Positions 7,824 to 15,954 of a DNA stretch of 44,592 nt are shown one piece after another. The position numbers and the translations under genes were made by a program. The DNA is from Gammaproteobacteria bacterium. GTDB lineage: Bacteria; Pseudomonadota; Gammaproteobacteria; Steroidobacterales; Steroidobacteraceae. How positions within the stretch are numbered: the stretch's first letter is position 1; every line of letters starts with the position of its first letter. Below the pieces are notes generated by a model. The model was not told the origin of the DNA and searched no databases. It saw only the letters and a list, made by a program, of their open reading frames with translations. The stretch spans positions 1 through 44,592 of the forward strand of contig PLET01000043.1 in NCBI GenBank assembly GCA_003137095.1, given 5' to 3'.

Positions 7824-9077
7824 TCAATGAACCGGATGCAGCGTGGTATTGAAGAGATATTGACTGTCGAAATCGGTGCGGTCGCCGGCCCTCTTGTTCG
7901 TCACCGGCTGCAGCCGCGCGGTGAGCGGCTTGTGCCATTTCCAGGCCAATGCCGCCACGTCGCTGTAGATCTTCACCAGGCGTTCTTCGCTGATGTCGCC
8001 GGGCAGCGGCACGGTGTCGAGTCCCGTGCCGCACACCGACGAATACGCGAGCAGTGAATCGATCTCGTAGGTGTTTTCCGCCCAGCGCTGCGCGAGACGC
8101 TTGTCTTCCATCACCGGCAGCATCAACCCGGAATAGCCCACCTGCTTCACCCGCACCGCCTTGACGGCCGTGGTGATCGCAAGCGCCGCGGTCATGGTGC
8201 CGCTCGAGCCGAACGGTGCGCCCGTGTAGCGCTCGATCGCATCCCCGATCGACGCGTCGGCCAGCGGCGCCGGCGTGGGATCCACACCGACGAACTCCCA
8301 TCCGCTCGATGCCGCGACCGCATTGCCCACTTCCTCGCCCACCCGCGCGTGGATCGTCAACTGCCGTGCCAGCTCGGCGACGGACGCATCGAAGTCGCCA
8401 TGCGTTGATCCGAATACCTGCTGCACGACGCTGGCGCCTTCGAATCCCAGCGAGAACCGCCTGCCGGCGCCGGTATGATAGGCGCCGGGATAGAAGGGGC
8501 CGAGCGGCTTGAGCATCGCGGTCGCCGCAAACAGAAAGGTACCCTGGCTGTGTGCACTGTGGTCGGCCACGTAACGCACGAGTCTTGCCGACTCGCGGAT
8601 CGTCTTCCAGTGGATGCCGTCGTCGTCCGCGATGATGACACTCGCGTTCAAATGCGGCAGGGTCGAGAGCACCTGCGCCAGGAGGCGCATGGCCGCGGGA
8701 TCGTCGGTGTCGTGCAGCATGGCCGGACCGACGTTAGGCATGAAGCCATCCTTCTGCGACAGATCATCGAGCGCCCGAAGGAACGCCAAGGCCTGCGGAT
8801 CGGAAAGCCCGTGCACGAGCTCGGCGAACGGCTGCGTCACGATTCGCACGGTTTGCGTCTCGTAGCCACGCCGGGCGAATTCAGCTTTCGCGGCGCTGAG
8901 CACCTGCATCGCGTCCTCGATCTGCTTTTGGTACGTCGATCGATCGAGGCGCACGAACGCCGTGATGGTGCGGACATTCGGTCTGGATTCGTCCGCGGCT
9001 GCGCTCGCCGTGCCGCAGCCGGGTCCACAGACGGTGGCGAGTGCCCAGAGGACGGGGATGGTGATCAGGTGTCTCAT
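7824..9077 (-). CDS. DUF711 family protein with signal peptide
   Basis: This 417-residue protein is of the DUF711 (UPF0210-related) family, whose fold is related to glycyl-radical enzymes; the reaction is unknown. The conserved core is GVDPTPAPL, SIGDAIERYTGAPFGSSGTMTAA, GYSGLMLPVMED and SSVCGTGLDTVPLPGD. The N-terminus, MRHLITIPVLWALATVCGPGCGTASAAADE, looks like a signal peptide, possibly a lipoprotein one with the lipid Cys at GPGC. That is unexpected because the family is usually cytoplasmic. The domain itself begins only after it (NVRTITAFVRLD), so the leader is an addition and not a mis-called start. Confidence 0.85.
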   Translation of the reverse strand: MRHLITIPVLWALATVCGPGCGTASAAADESRPNVRTITAFVRLDRSTYQKQIEDAMQVLSAAKAEFARRGYETQTVRIVTQPFAELVHGLSDPQALAFLRALDDLSQKDGFMPNVGPAMLHDTDDPAAMRLLAQVLSTLPHLNASVIIADDDGIHWKTIRESARLVRYVADHSAHSQGTFLFAATAMLKPLGPFYPGAYHTGAGRRFSLGFEGASVVQQVFGSTHGDFDASVAELARQLTIHARVGEEVGNAVAASSGWEFVGVDPTPAPLADASIGDAIERYTGAPFGSSGTMTAALAITTAVKAVRVKQVGYSGLMLPVMEDKRLAQRWAENTYEIDSLLAYSSVCGTGLDTVPLPGDISEERLVKIYSDVAALAWKWHKPLTARLQPVTNKRAGDRTDFDSQYLFNTTLHPVH

Positions 9078-9245
9078 GGCTTCGCGAGCGCGCTTTCGGA
9101 ATGTCGAAGGCGCATAGTAAACTCAAACCATGCAATCGGCGACCACCTCTGAGCTTACCGGATTTCGCATCACGAGGTCCCTCGGAGTCGTCGTCGTGGA
9201 GCCCGTACCGCAATAGACGGCGTCCTTTCAACTGGGGGATACACC

Positions 9246-10883
9246 TTGCTCGGTCTGATGCAGCAACACCCGCTGTTGATCTCCTCGCTGATCGAACATG
9301 CCGCGCGCGCCCATCCGGACGTGCCCATCATCTCGCAGATGCCGGACGCCGCGCCGCACCGCTGCACCTACACCGACATTGATCGTCGTGCCCGTCAACT
9401 TGCCGGTGCACTGACCGCCCTTGGGGTGCGCGAAGGCGATCGGGTCGGAACCCTGGCCTGGAACGGTCACCGGCACCTGGAGCTGTTTTTTGGCGCGTCG
9501 GGCATGGGCGCGGTGTTGCACACCGTCAATCCGCGGCTGTTTCCCGAACAAATCGAATTCATCATCAATCACGCAGAGGATCAGCACCTGTTTTTTGACA
9601 TAGGCTTCATCGCGCTCGTCGAGCAACTGGCTCCGCGTCTGCGGTCGGTGAAGTCCTTAGTTGCCATGGCCGGACGCGCCCAGATGCCGGCGTGCTCGAT
9701 GCGCGCTCTTCTCTGCTATGAAGAGCTGCTGGCCGCACAGGACGCCGGGTACCGCTGGCCGCGGCTCGATGAGAACGCCGCCTCATCGCTGTGCTACACA
9801 TCCGGGACCACCGGCAATCCGAAGGGCGTGCTGTATTCGCACCGCTCGACGGTCTTGCACACGATGGCGGTGTGCATGGCCGATAGTATCGGCCTGTCCG
9901 CCCGCGACACGCTGTTCATTGCCGCTCCCATGTTTCATGTCAATGCCTGGGGCACACCGTACGCCTGTGCCATGGTCGGCGCCGGCATGATCCTCCCAGG
10001 ATCGGCACTCGACGGCGCCAGCATTTACCGCTCGATGTGCGAGGAAAAGGCCACGGCGGCGCTCGGCGTGCCGACGGTTTGGTTGGCATTGCAGCAGCAT
10101 GTCGCCTCGCAGAATCGGCAGCCGCGGCAGGAACTTCGATTGAATCGGGTGCTGATCGGCGGTTCGGCGGCGCCGCGCGCCGTGGTGGAGGTGTTCGAAC
10201 GGGATTTCGGAGTCCGTGTGCTGCACGGATGGGGCATGACGGAGACCTCGCCGCTCGCGAGCATCGGCAGGCCGCTGCGCAAACATGAAGACGATTCCGT
10301 GGAACAGCGGATCACACTGCAGACCAAACAGGGCCGTGTTCCCTATGGAGTGGAGGTCAAAATCACCGACGATGCGGGAAATGAACTGCCACGCGACGGT
10401 GCGGCCTGCGGTCATCTGCAGGTGCGGGGTCAGTGGATCGCCAGCGGTTATTTCCGCGGTGAAGTCGGCCCGATCGTGGATGCAGAAGATTGGTTCGACA
10501 CGGGGGACATCGCAACGATCGATGCCGACGGCTACATCCAGATCACCGATCGCGCCAAGGATTTGATCAAGTCGGGAGGCGAGTGGATTTCATCGATCAG
10601 TCTGGAAAATGCGGCGGTGGGACACCCGTCGGTGGCGGAGGCGGCGGTGATTGCCGTCGCGCACCCGAAATGGCAGGAGCGGCCCTTGATGATCGTGGTC
10701 AAAAAGCCCGGCTGCGAGATTTCCAAGCAGCAGCTGCTCGACCATCTCTCGGGCCAGGTGGCCAAATGGTGGCTCCCGGACGATATCGTCTTTGTCGCTG
10801 AGATTCCGCACACCGCCACGGGCAAGATTCAAAAGATGAAATTGAGGGAGCGCTTCGGCAAGACTGTCTGGGGAGATCGATAG
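9246..10883 (+). CDS. fatty acyl-CoA synthetase (AMP-binding, medium/long chain)
   Basis: This 545-residue adenylate-forming enzyme activates a fatty or related acid to its CoA thioester via an acyl-AMP. Signatures are the P-loop-like YTSGTTGNPKG (184-194), GWGMTETSP, WFDTGDIATID, the hinge RAKDLIKSGGEWIS and the C-terminal catalytic Lys in TATGKIQKMKLRE. The TTG at 9246 is used because MLGLMQ...PLLISSLIEHAA is the usual N-terminus of this subfamily and GGGGGAT lies about 6 nt upstream; the ATG at 9258 is the alternative. It is monocistronic and convergent with the GNAT gene. Chain-length preference is not readable. Confidence 0.92.
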   Translation: MLGLMQQHPLLISSLIEHAARAHPDVPIISQMPDAAPHRCTYTDIDRRARQLAGALTALGVREGDRVGTLAWNGHRHLELFFGASGMGAVLHTVNPRLFPEQIEFIINHAEDQHLFFDIGFIALVEQLAPRLRSVKSLVAMAGRAQMPACSMRALLCYEELLAAQDAGYRWPRLDENAASSLCYTSGTTGNPKGVLYSHRSTVLHTMAVCMADSIGLSARDTLFIAAPMFHVNAWGTPYACAMVGAGMILPGSALDGASIYRSMCEEKATAALGVPTVWLALQQHVASQNRQPRQELRLNRVLIGGSAAPRAVVEVFERDFGVRVLHGWGMTETSPLASIGRPLRKHEDDSVEQRITLQTKQGRVPYGVEVKITDDAGNELPRDGAACGHLQVRGQWIASGYFRGEVGPIVDAEDWFDTGDIATIDADGYIQITDRAKDLIKSGGEWISSISLENAAVGHPSVAEAAVIAVAHPKWQERPLMIVVKKPGCEISKQQLLDHLSGQVAKWWLPDDIVFVAEIPHTATGKIQKMKLRERFGKTVWGDR

Positions 10884-10909
10884 TTGACGCATATCCGTTG
10901 CGCAGCCCG

Positions 10910-11380
10910 CTACAACGTGAGGTGCAGAAACTGGTTGAAGGTGCTGCGCTGGTAGTCGGCGAACTCGGCGCCGTCGATGAATCCCCGGCGCCTGTAGAGC
11001 GACAGAGCCGGTTCAAAATAGGCGCCGCTGCCGGTTTCAAGGCTGAGTCGGGTCATGCCACGGGATCGGGCGATGCCGATGAGGTGTTCCAGCAGTGCCG
11101 CAGCGACGCCGCGGCGCAAGAAATCGGGATGGGTGCGCATCGATTTCAATTCGCCGGCGCGGGCACCGAGATCCTTCAAGGCCCCGATTCCGGCGATCCG
11201 GTCGGCATGCCATGCGGACCATACCGAGACTTTAGGGTCGGTCAGCCCCGAGAAATCGAGAGCGAACACGCTGCCGGGCGGAGAGTGGGCATGCATGCCT
11301 TCGAGGTGTAGCCGCACCAGATCGCGCGCCGGCTTGCCGGAAAGGTTCTCCGGTCGGATTTCCCAAGCGCTCGCCGCCAT
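10910..11380 (-). CDS. GNAT-family N-acetyltransferase
   Basis: This 156-residue GNAT-fold protein has the acetyl-CoA loop in ELKSMRTHPDFLRRGVAAALLEHLIGIARSRG (R-R-G-V-A pattern), then LSLETGSGAYFEPALSLYRRRGF. The ATG at 11380 follows the membrane-protein stop by 5 bp. Upstream in-frame sequence out to 11641 lies within that gene and is rejected. It is the third gene of the PadR operon. The acetyl acceptor is unknown. Confidence 0.87.
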   Translation of the reverse strand: MAASAWEIRPENLSGKPARDLVRLHLEGMHAHSPPGSVFALDFSGLTDPKVSVWSAWHADRIAGIGALKDLGARAGELKSMRTHPDFLRRGVAAALLEHLIGIARSRGMTRLSLETGSGAYFEPALSLYRRRGFIDGAEFADYQRSTFNQFLHLTL

Positions 11381-11385
11381 CCGGC

Positions 11386-12093
11386 TCAAGCGCTGCTCCG
11401 TTGTGGCACCGCACCGGAGGCCTTGCCCGTACGGCCGAATTTTCTCTTGTAATAGCCCACCCAGATGAAAATACCCGGCACTCCGACGGCGCTCGGCCAC
11501 AACCAGCGGACCTCGACCGGCAGAAAGTGAAAGTTGACCACCGAAAATGCCGACACCGCCGCGATGTACGAACCGATCATGCCTGCCATGTGCGAGTACC
11601 ACCAGAATTTCCGGTCTGCCGGCGGATGGATGAACTTCCACAGGTCATTTGCCGACAGCAGCATGCCGATCACTCCGAAGACCACCGCCACCACGCTCAA
11701 CTGCATCCAAACCGGATTCGGGCGTACCACACCCAGCACGATCAACGCCGCGCTGCCCAGCAATGCCAGCACCGCAGCCGCCCAGTCGATGGCGCGCGGC
11801 CGCTGCCCCTGTAGCGGGTTCTTGCGGTACAGCACCCGGTACCCGCGAAAGGCCGCGTAGAAGCTGAATACCGCAATGAATGCCAGGAACAGGATCGGCC
11901 GCCACAAAGCAAGCACCATGGCGGAGGCGGCGACGACGGCCATTGCCCAAAAGTAGATCTTGCCCCAGCGGCGGTGCGTTTTGCCGCCCTTGGCGGCGAG
12001 CAGCGGGATGGGGGCGATGAAGAACGCCACAAAGCCCGCCAGAATGTGCGTCCAGCGCACTGCTTGAACAATCACCGGTAGCGTCGAGCTCAT
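11386..12093 (-). CDS. seven-TM membrane protein (DUF2306-like)
   Basis: This is a 235-residue integral membrane protein with about seven hydrophobic segments and a basic C-terminal tail. The start region RWTHILAGFVAFFIAPIPLL followed by KGGKTHRRWGKIYFWAM is characteristic of small uncharacterised membrane proteins close to DUF2306, with conserved His residues in helix 1 and the first loop. It overlaps the PadR gene stop by 4 bp (ATGA) and is followed closely by the GNAT gene, so all three are probably co-transcribed. Function is unknown; the His pattern could suit heme or metal binding, which is speculation. Confidence 0.8.
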   Translation of the reverse strand: MSSTLPVIVQAVRWTHILAGFVAFFIAPIPLLAAKGGKTHRRWGKIYFWAMAVVAASAMVLALWRPILFLAFIAVFSFYAAFRGYRVLYRKNPLQGQRPRAIDWAAAVLALLGSAALIVLGVVRPNPVWMQLSVVAVVFGVIGMLLSANDLWKFIHPPADRKFWWYSHMAGMIGSYIAAVSAFSVVNFHFLPVEVRWLWPSAVGVPGIFIWVGYYKRKFGRTGKASGAVPQRSSA

Positions 12094-12671
12094 TCGCGAT
12101 CTCTCCTGTGGTTGACCTTGTCGTTGTCGTGTTTCTCCAGTGCCGCCAGCGACTCATCGCACCAATCCCGCAGCGCTCGCGACTGGTGGGCGCCGTAGGA
12201 CAGCGTCATCAGCCAGAACGGCCGATCCGCATGGCCCTCATACTGCGAGTGCAGCCGATCCTCTACCTGGCGGTAGGATTGCAGGAACTGCTCCTGCCGC
12301 TGACGGAATTGACGCAGATTCTCCCGGCAGGCTTCGCGCGACACCAGCCGCCCGAAGAACAGCTTCAGCAGGAGTTCGTTGCGAAATGGCGGCATCATCG
12401 GCGCCTGGGTGAGCCACTCCTTCAGCTTGCGCCGCCCGGTCGGGGTCAGCGCATACACCTGGCGCCCGGCCCGGCCTTTTTGGACGCCCCGCGCGCGCTT
12501 CACGAGTTTCTGCGCTTCCAGCCGCTTGAGCGCGGGGTAGATCTGTCCGTAGCTCTCGCTCCAGAAATGCCGGATGCTCTCCTGCACCGTCTTGCGTATG
12601 TCGTACCCCGACATCGGATGCAGGCTCAACATCCCCAGAATCGCGTATTTGCCGCCTTGTCTATCCTTCAT
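12090..12671 (-). CDS. PadR-family transcriptional regulator
   Basis: This 193-residue protein has the PadR winged helix (KYAILGMLSLHPMSGYDIRKTVQESIRHFWSESYGQIYPALKRLEAQKLV, wing GRAGRQVYALTPTGRRKLKEWL) and the C-terminal Vir-type helical dimerisation domain. The ATG at 12671 is chosen because the PadR domain begins immediately after it and because a promoter with TTGACG and TATCAT ends 8 nt before it; the open frame back to 12761 adds unrelated sequence. It heads an operon with the membrane protein and the GNAT enzyme and probably represses its own promoter. Confidence 0.92.
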   Translation of the reverse strand: MKDRQGGKYAILGMLSLHPMSGYDIRKTVQESIRHFWSESYGQIYPALKRLEAQKLVKRARGVQKGRAGRQVYALTPTGRRKLKEWLTQAPMMPPFRNELLLKLFFGRLVSREACRENLRQFRQRQEQFLQSYRQVEDRLHSQYEGHADRPFWLMTLSYGAHQSRALRDWCDESLAALEKHDNDKVNHRRDRE

Positions 12672-12707
12672 ATATCTGAATGATATATCAGTCAGATATA
12701 ACGTCAA
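12671..12707 (-). promoter_or_regulatory. padR promoter with nested palindromic operator
   Basis: On the minus strand TTGACG (12707-12702) and TATCAT (12685-12680) are separated by 16 bp. The transcription start would fall about 2 nt before the ATG at 12671-12669. The same DNA holds a 9-bp inverted repeat, TATATCTGA (12671-12679) and TCAGATATA (12692-12700). Centred in between is a 10-bp palindrome, TGATATATCA (12681-12690). AT-rich symmetrical sites covering a promoter fit a PadR operator. Confidence 0.7.
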
Positions 12708-12776
12708 GCTGGAAAACTTGATGCCATGGCGGCGGGTGGATATTCTTCGGGCCAACCCCACAGGCCGGAGAACGCC

Positions 12777-13127
12777 ATGAGCGCTGAATCAAAGAAGAAG
12801 TTTTTGGTGTTGTATCTCGTCCCGGCCCAGGTCTTGGCCGATTGGGCCAAGACGGATCCGGCGACGCGCAAGGCCGCCGAGGAGAAAATGCGCGCCGAAT
12901 GGGACCACTGGATGCACGAGCACGTGCAGATGATCAGGCTGACGGAAGCGGCCGGAAAGACCAAGGACGTCACCTCGAGCGGCATCGCAGACACCAAGAA
13001 CGACATCATGCTGTATTCGATCGTCGAGGCGGACTCGCATGAGGTCGCGGCCAAAGCCTTTGCACGTCATCCGCACCTTTCGATCCCACAATCCTCGATA
13101 CAGGTGACCGAGGTCCGGCCGCTTTGA
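12777..13127 (+). CDS. YciI-like small protein
   Basis: This 116-residue protein, MSAESKKKFLVLYLVPAQVL onward, has the beta-alpha-beta pattern of YciI-related or dimeric alpha/beta-barrel proteins, including a C-terminal KAFARHPHLSIPQSSIQVTEV segment. Its ATG at 12777 is preceded by GGCCGGAG. It overlaps the YjbR-family gene by 4 bp and is divergent from the PadR operon, sharing the control region at about 12671-12776. Enzymatic function is unknown. Confidence 0.75.
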   Translation: MSAESKKKFLVLYLVPAQVLADWAKTDPATRKAAEEKMRAEWDHWMHEHVQMIRLTEAAGKTKDVTSSGIADTKNDIMLYSIVEADSHEVAAKAFARHPHLSIPQSSIQVTEVRPL

Positions 13128-13495
13128 ACGCAGCCGCGGTTGCTCCGGAGCGTGGCTACGCGCGTTATTTGCGCATCGTGCGCAAGTTGCCGGGCACTGA
13201 GGAGTCGACTTCGTACGGAACGCCGGCGATCAAGGTGAAGGGCAAGCTGCTGTCGCGGCTGCGATCGGAGGCTGAGGGCGCGCTCGCCTTGCGGTGCGAT
13301 CTGCACGATCGGGAGATGCTTCTGCAGGTGGATCCGGATTCGTTTTTTCTGACGGATCATTACCGCGGATATCCGTGGATCCTGATCAGGCTCGATAAGA
13401 TATCGACGGCGGCCCTGGCGGACGTGGCTGTACGGGCATGGAAATTGGCGGCGCCCAAGACGTTGGTCAGGAAGTACGAGGCGGGGCTGACATGA
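13124..13495 (+). CDS. MmcQ/YjbR family protein
   Basis: This 123-residue protein has the CyaY-like fold of the MmcQ/YjbR family: a short helix with PGTEESTSYGTPAIKVKGKLLSRL, DREMLLQVDPDSFFLTDHYRGYPWILIRLD, then a terminal helix (AVRAWKLAAPKTLVRKY). It starts at TTG overlapping the upstream stop (TTGA) and ends in an ATGA overlap with the lipoprotein gene, so translation is coupled throughout. DNA binding has been suggested for the family, but the role is not established. Confidence 0.85.
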   Translation: MNAAAVAPERGYARYLRIVRKLPGTEESTSYGTPAIKVKGKLLSRLRSEAEGALALRCDLHDREMLLQVDPDSFFLTDHYRGYPWILIRLDKISTAALADVAVRAWKLAAPKTLVRKYEAGLT

Positions 13496-14043
13496 CGGTG
13501 GGGTGGTGCGCCTGGATGAGAGTGATCCTGCTGGCCGGCGTGGCGGGGTGTTCGCGCTCGGGCGACGTTTCGACCCAGGCGCCCTCGGCCGGCCTCAACG
13601 ATCCCACGCAGACCGATATTGGCCGGCTGTACGATCCCAAGGCCTTGGTCGAGTTGCGCAGTCTGCAAGGGTTTCCGGCTGAATTGCAGGCCCAATTGGG
13701 GGTGAATGCCACCGGTTACGCCCGGATCGCGGATGTCGGCGAAGACTGCAATCCCACCGCGGCTCACGGCGCCGATCCGGGGCGCTGCTTCATCCTGGGC
13801 GGGATCAGCAAGACCAGCGCACTGGTCGCCTTCAAGGTTGCCGACCATGGAGGGCAATCCGGTGGGGCCTCGGCCTATGTGCGGGCGAAGTCCGGCTGGC
13901 TCAAGATCCGGGAATGGCGCATCGGGTTTCCGAGCACCCTGCGTCAATTGCAGGAGATGACGAGTTTTCCGCCGGATGATCGCAAACCGCCGGCAGGGTT
14001 CGACAAATGCTTCCGCATGGTGGACGGCAAGTGCTCCTATTGA
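13492..14043 (+). CDS. putative lipoprotein of unknown function
   Basis: This 183-residue protein has a lipobox, LLAGVAGC, near the N-terminus (Cys20), so it is probably lipid-anchored. The ATG at 13492 overlaps the YjbR stop (ATGA); ATG 13516 would give a shorter leader starting MRVILL. After the lipid Cys come a low-complexity linker and a globular part with Cys residues in EDCNPTAAHGADPGRCF and in the tail (FDKCFRMVDGKCSY). I recognise no family. It is last in the operon and its end abuts the antitoxin remnant. Confidence 0.72.
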   Translation: MTVGWCAWMRVILLAGVAGCSRSGDVSTQAPSAGLNDPTQTDIGRLYDPKALVELRSLQGFPAELQAQLGVNATGYARIADVGEDCNPTAAHGADPGRCFILGGISKTSALVAFKVADHGGQSGGASAYVRAKSGWLKIREWRIGFPSTLRQLQEMTSFPPDDRKPPAGFDKCFRMVDGKCSY

Positions 14044-14222
14044 AGGCCGCTCGCAACCGGGCTGTGGCGCACATCGTACCGATACGCGAACGGTCGGCAC
14101 TGCGGATCCGCAAGCCGGCTGCGGAATCGCCGCGACCCAACCAGGTCCCTCTGCCGAAGTCAGCCACCCATCAGTTCGACGTCGTGGAATTGCTCCTGCA
14201 GGAGCGGCAAAGCCACCGATGA
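14040..14222 (+). pseudogene. 5'-truncated antitoxin remnant (Phd/VapB-like)
   Basis: The reading frame AARNRAVAHIVPIRERSALRI...QFDVVELLLQERQSHR resembles the C-terminal two thirds of Phd/VapB-type antitoxins (the G-x-P-V-A-R-L-V-P-I pattern followed by a Pro-rich stretch and a toxin-binding helix). The DNA-binding N-terminus and a proper start are missing; the frame runs into the lipoprotein gene end. The stop still overlaps the toxin ATG by ATGA, the usual coupling in such modules. Confidence 0.55.
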
Positions 14223-14633
14223 TTGCGTATGTCGATGCGTCGGTGGTGCTGCGTCTTGCGCTCGGACAACCGAATGCGTTGCCGCAGTGGCGGCAGATCG
14301 ACCGCGGCGTGTCGAGCGCGTTGATCTGGACGGAGAGTCTGCGCACCCTGGATCGCGTGCGAATCCGTGCCGGGTTATCGGACGTCGACGTGGCGAACCG
14401 CCGCAACCATTCTGAATCTCATCGATTCGCTCGAACTGGTCGAGGTGGATTCAAACGTTTTGAATCGAGCGGCCCAGCCGATGCCCACGGAGCTCGGCAC
14501 CCGGGATGCGATTCATCTCGCCTCCGCGCTGCTCTGGAGGGAAGCGATGCAGATTGATCCGGTCATGACCACCCACGACGGAGCACTGGGTCTCGCGGCG
14601 CAGGCCCACGGACTGAAGGTGCTCGGGACCTGA
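14219..14633 (+). pseudogene. PIN-domain toxin (VapC-like), frameshifted
   Basis: The first part reads MIAYVDASVVLRLAL...WTESLRTLDRVR in one frame, and the second part reads ILNLIDSLELVEV...LGTRDAIHLASALLWRE...MTTHDGALGLAAQAHG in the next. The switch falls around 14395-14410, and a single extra base would account for it. All PIN acidic residues (Asp in YVDAS, Glu in WTES, Asp in RDAIHLA, Asp in THDG) are present across the two frames. The length after repair is about 137 residues, normal for VapC. With the antitoxin also truncated, the module is probably dead unless the frameshift is a sequencing error. Confidence 0.8.
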
Positions 14634-14637
14634 CGCG

Positions 14638-15939
14638 ATGGCGCGCGAGGCGGTCGTCATCGGCGGCGGGATCGTCGGCACCGCCGCCGCCATCGGCCTG
14701 CAGAGGGCCGGCTTCGCCACCCTCCTCGTCGATCCGCAGGCCTCGCCGCCACCGGCCTCCTGGGGCAATGCCGGCCACATCGCCGTCGAACAGATCGAAC
14801 CCCTGGCCTCGCGCGCCACGCTCGCCTCACTGCCCAAGAGACTGTTCACGGCAGATCCCTCCATTGCCCTGCCGCTGCGTGGCGCCGCATCGTGGCTGCC
14901 GTTTGCGTGGCGGTTTGCCCAGGCCACCCGCCCGGCACGCTTCGAACGCGGCAAGACGGCGCTCGGCGCGCTCATGCGGGACGCCATGCCGGCGTGGCGC
15001 CGGTTCGTCGCCGCCTTGGGAGCGCCGCAGATCCTGCGTGAGCAGGGACATTTTTTGGTGTGGACCCATCAGGCAAACCGGGCGGCGGCGCGATCGGAGT
15101 ACGCCGCCAAGGACGGCGGAACGGCGCGCTACCGGGAAGCGCAGTCCGATGAGATCGAAACCCTGACCGCGCTCATGGGCCGTCCGCCTGCCCTTGCCAT
15201 GCGCTGCTTGGGCAGCGGCCACATCGCCGATCATGCCGATCTGTTTGCCGCCTGCCGCAGCACCTTCACCGGACGCGGCGGCCGCCACCGGGTTTCCCGC
15301 GCCGGCCTGACCATCGAGGCCGGCCGGACCATCGACGGCGGCCAGGCCATCGTCGGCGGCCGGGCGAGTGTCATTCTCGAGGACGGCGGGCGGCTGACGC
15401 CCGACATCATCCTCGTGAGCGCCGGTGTGCACTCCGCCGCGCTGATGCGCTCCCTCGGCCATCGGGTGCCCCTGATCGCGGAGCGTGGTTATCACCTGCA
15501 CTCCCCCGGAGATCGATGGCCGGGCGGCCTGCCGCCGGTGGTGTTCGAGGAGTACGCCTTGATCGTCACCCGGTTCCGTTCGGGCGTACGCGCCTCGAGC
15601 TTTCTCGAGTTCACGAGCCCGGACGCGCGCGCCGATCCGGCCAAATGGCGGCGGCTGCGCCAGCGCATCACCGCACTCGGATTGCCGTTTGAACTGCCCG
15701 GCGAGGAATGGATGGGGTCACGGCCGACGCTGCCCGACTATCTGCCGGCGATCGGCCGCAGCCGCAAGGCGTCGAATGTCATTTACGCGTTTGGCCACCA
15801 GCATCTGGGACTGACCCTGGCGCCGGTGACGGCGGAGGCCGTCGTGGCGCTCATCGGCGGCGAGGCGTCGGGCGAGGGTGAGGCGGCGGCCCGCGACGCG
15901 GCCGCCCGGCTGGCGGCGTTCGACATCGCTCGGTTCTGA
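14638..15939 (+). CDS. FAD-dependent D-amino acid (D-hydroxyproline) dehydrogenase-like
   Basis: This is a 433-residue DadA-type FAD oxidoreductase. It has the dinucleotide-binding motif VVIGGGIVGTAAAIGLQRAG (6-25), the SWGNAGHIAVEQIEPLA stretch typical of DadA relatives, and the C-terminal FAD-contact segment MGSRPTLPDYLPAIGRS...YAFGHQHLGLTLAPVTAEAV. Its neighbours are a 4-hydroxyproline epimerase and a DapA-family protein, convergent on the other strand. That makes cis-4-hydroxy-D-proline, oxidised to 1-pyrroline-4-hydroxy-2-carboxylate, the most likely substrate. It is a single-polypeptide form, unlike the multi-subunit D-Hyp dehydrogenases of some species. It could also act on other D-amino acids. 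Confidence 0.85.
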   Translation: MAREAVVIGGGIVGTAAAIGLQRAGFATLLVDPQASPPPASWGNAGHIAVEQIEPLASRATLASLPKRLFTADPSIALPLRGAASWLPFAWRFAQATRPARFERGKTALGALMRDAMPAWRRFVAALGAPQILREQGHFLVWTHQANRAAARSEYAAKDGGTARYREAQSDEIETLTALMGRPPALAMRCLGSGHIADHADLFAACRSTFTGRGGRHRVSRAGLTIEAGRTIDGGQAIVGGRASVILEDGGRLTPDIILVSAGVHSAALMRSLGHRVPLIAERGYHLHSPGDRWPGGLPPVVFEEYALIVTRFRSGVRASSFLEFTSPDARADPAKWRRLRQRITALGLPFELPGEEWMGSRPTLPDYLPAIGRSRKASNVIYAFGHQHLGLTLAPVTAEAVVALIGGEASGEGEAAARDAAARLAAFDIARF

Positions 15940-15954
15940 AGGCATCGGTTGGTT

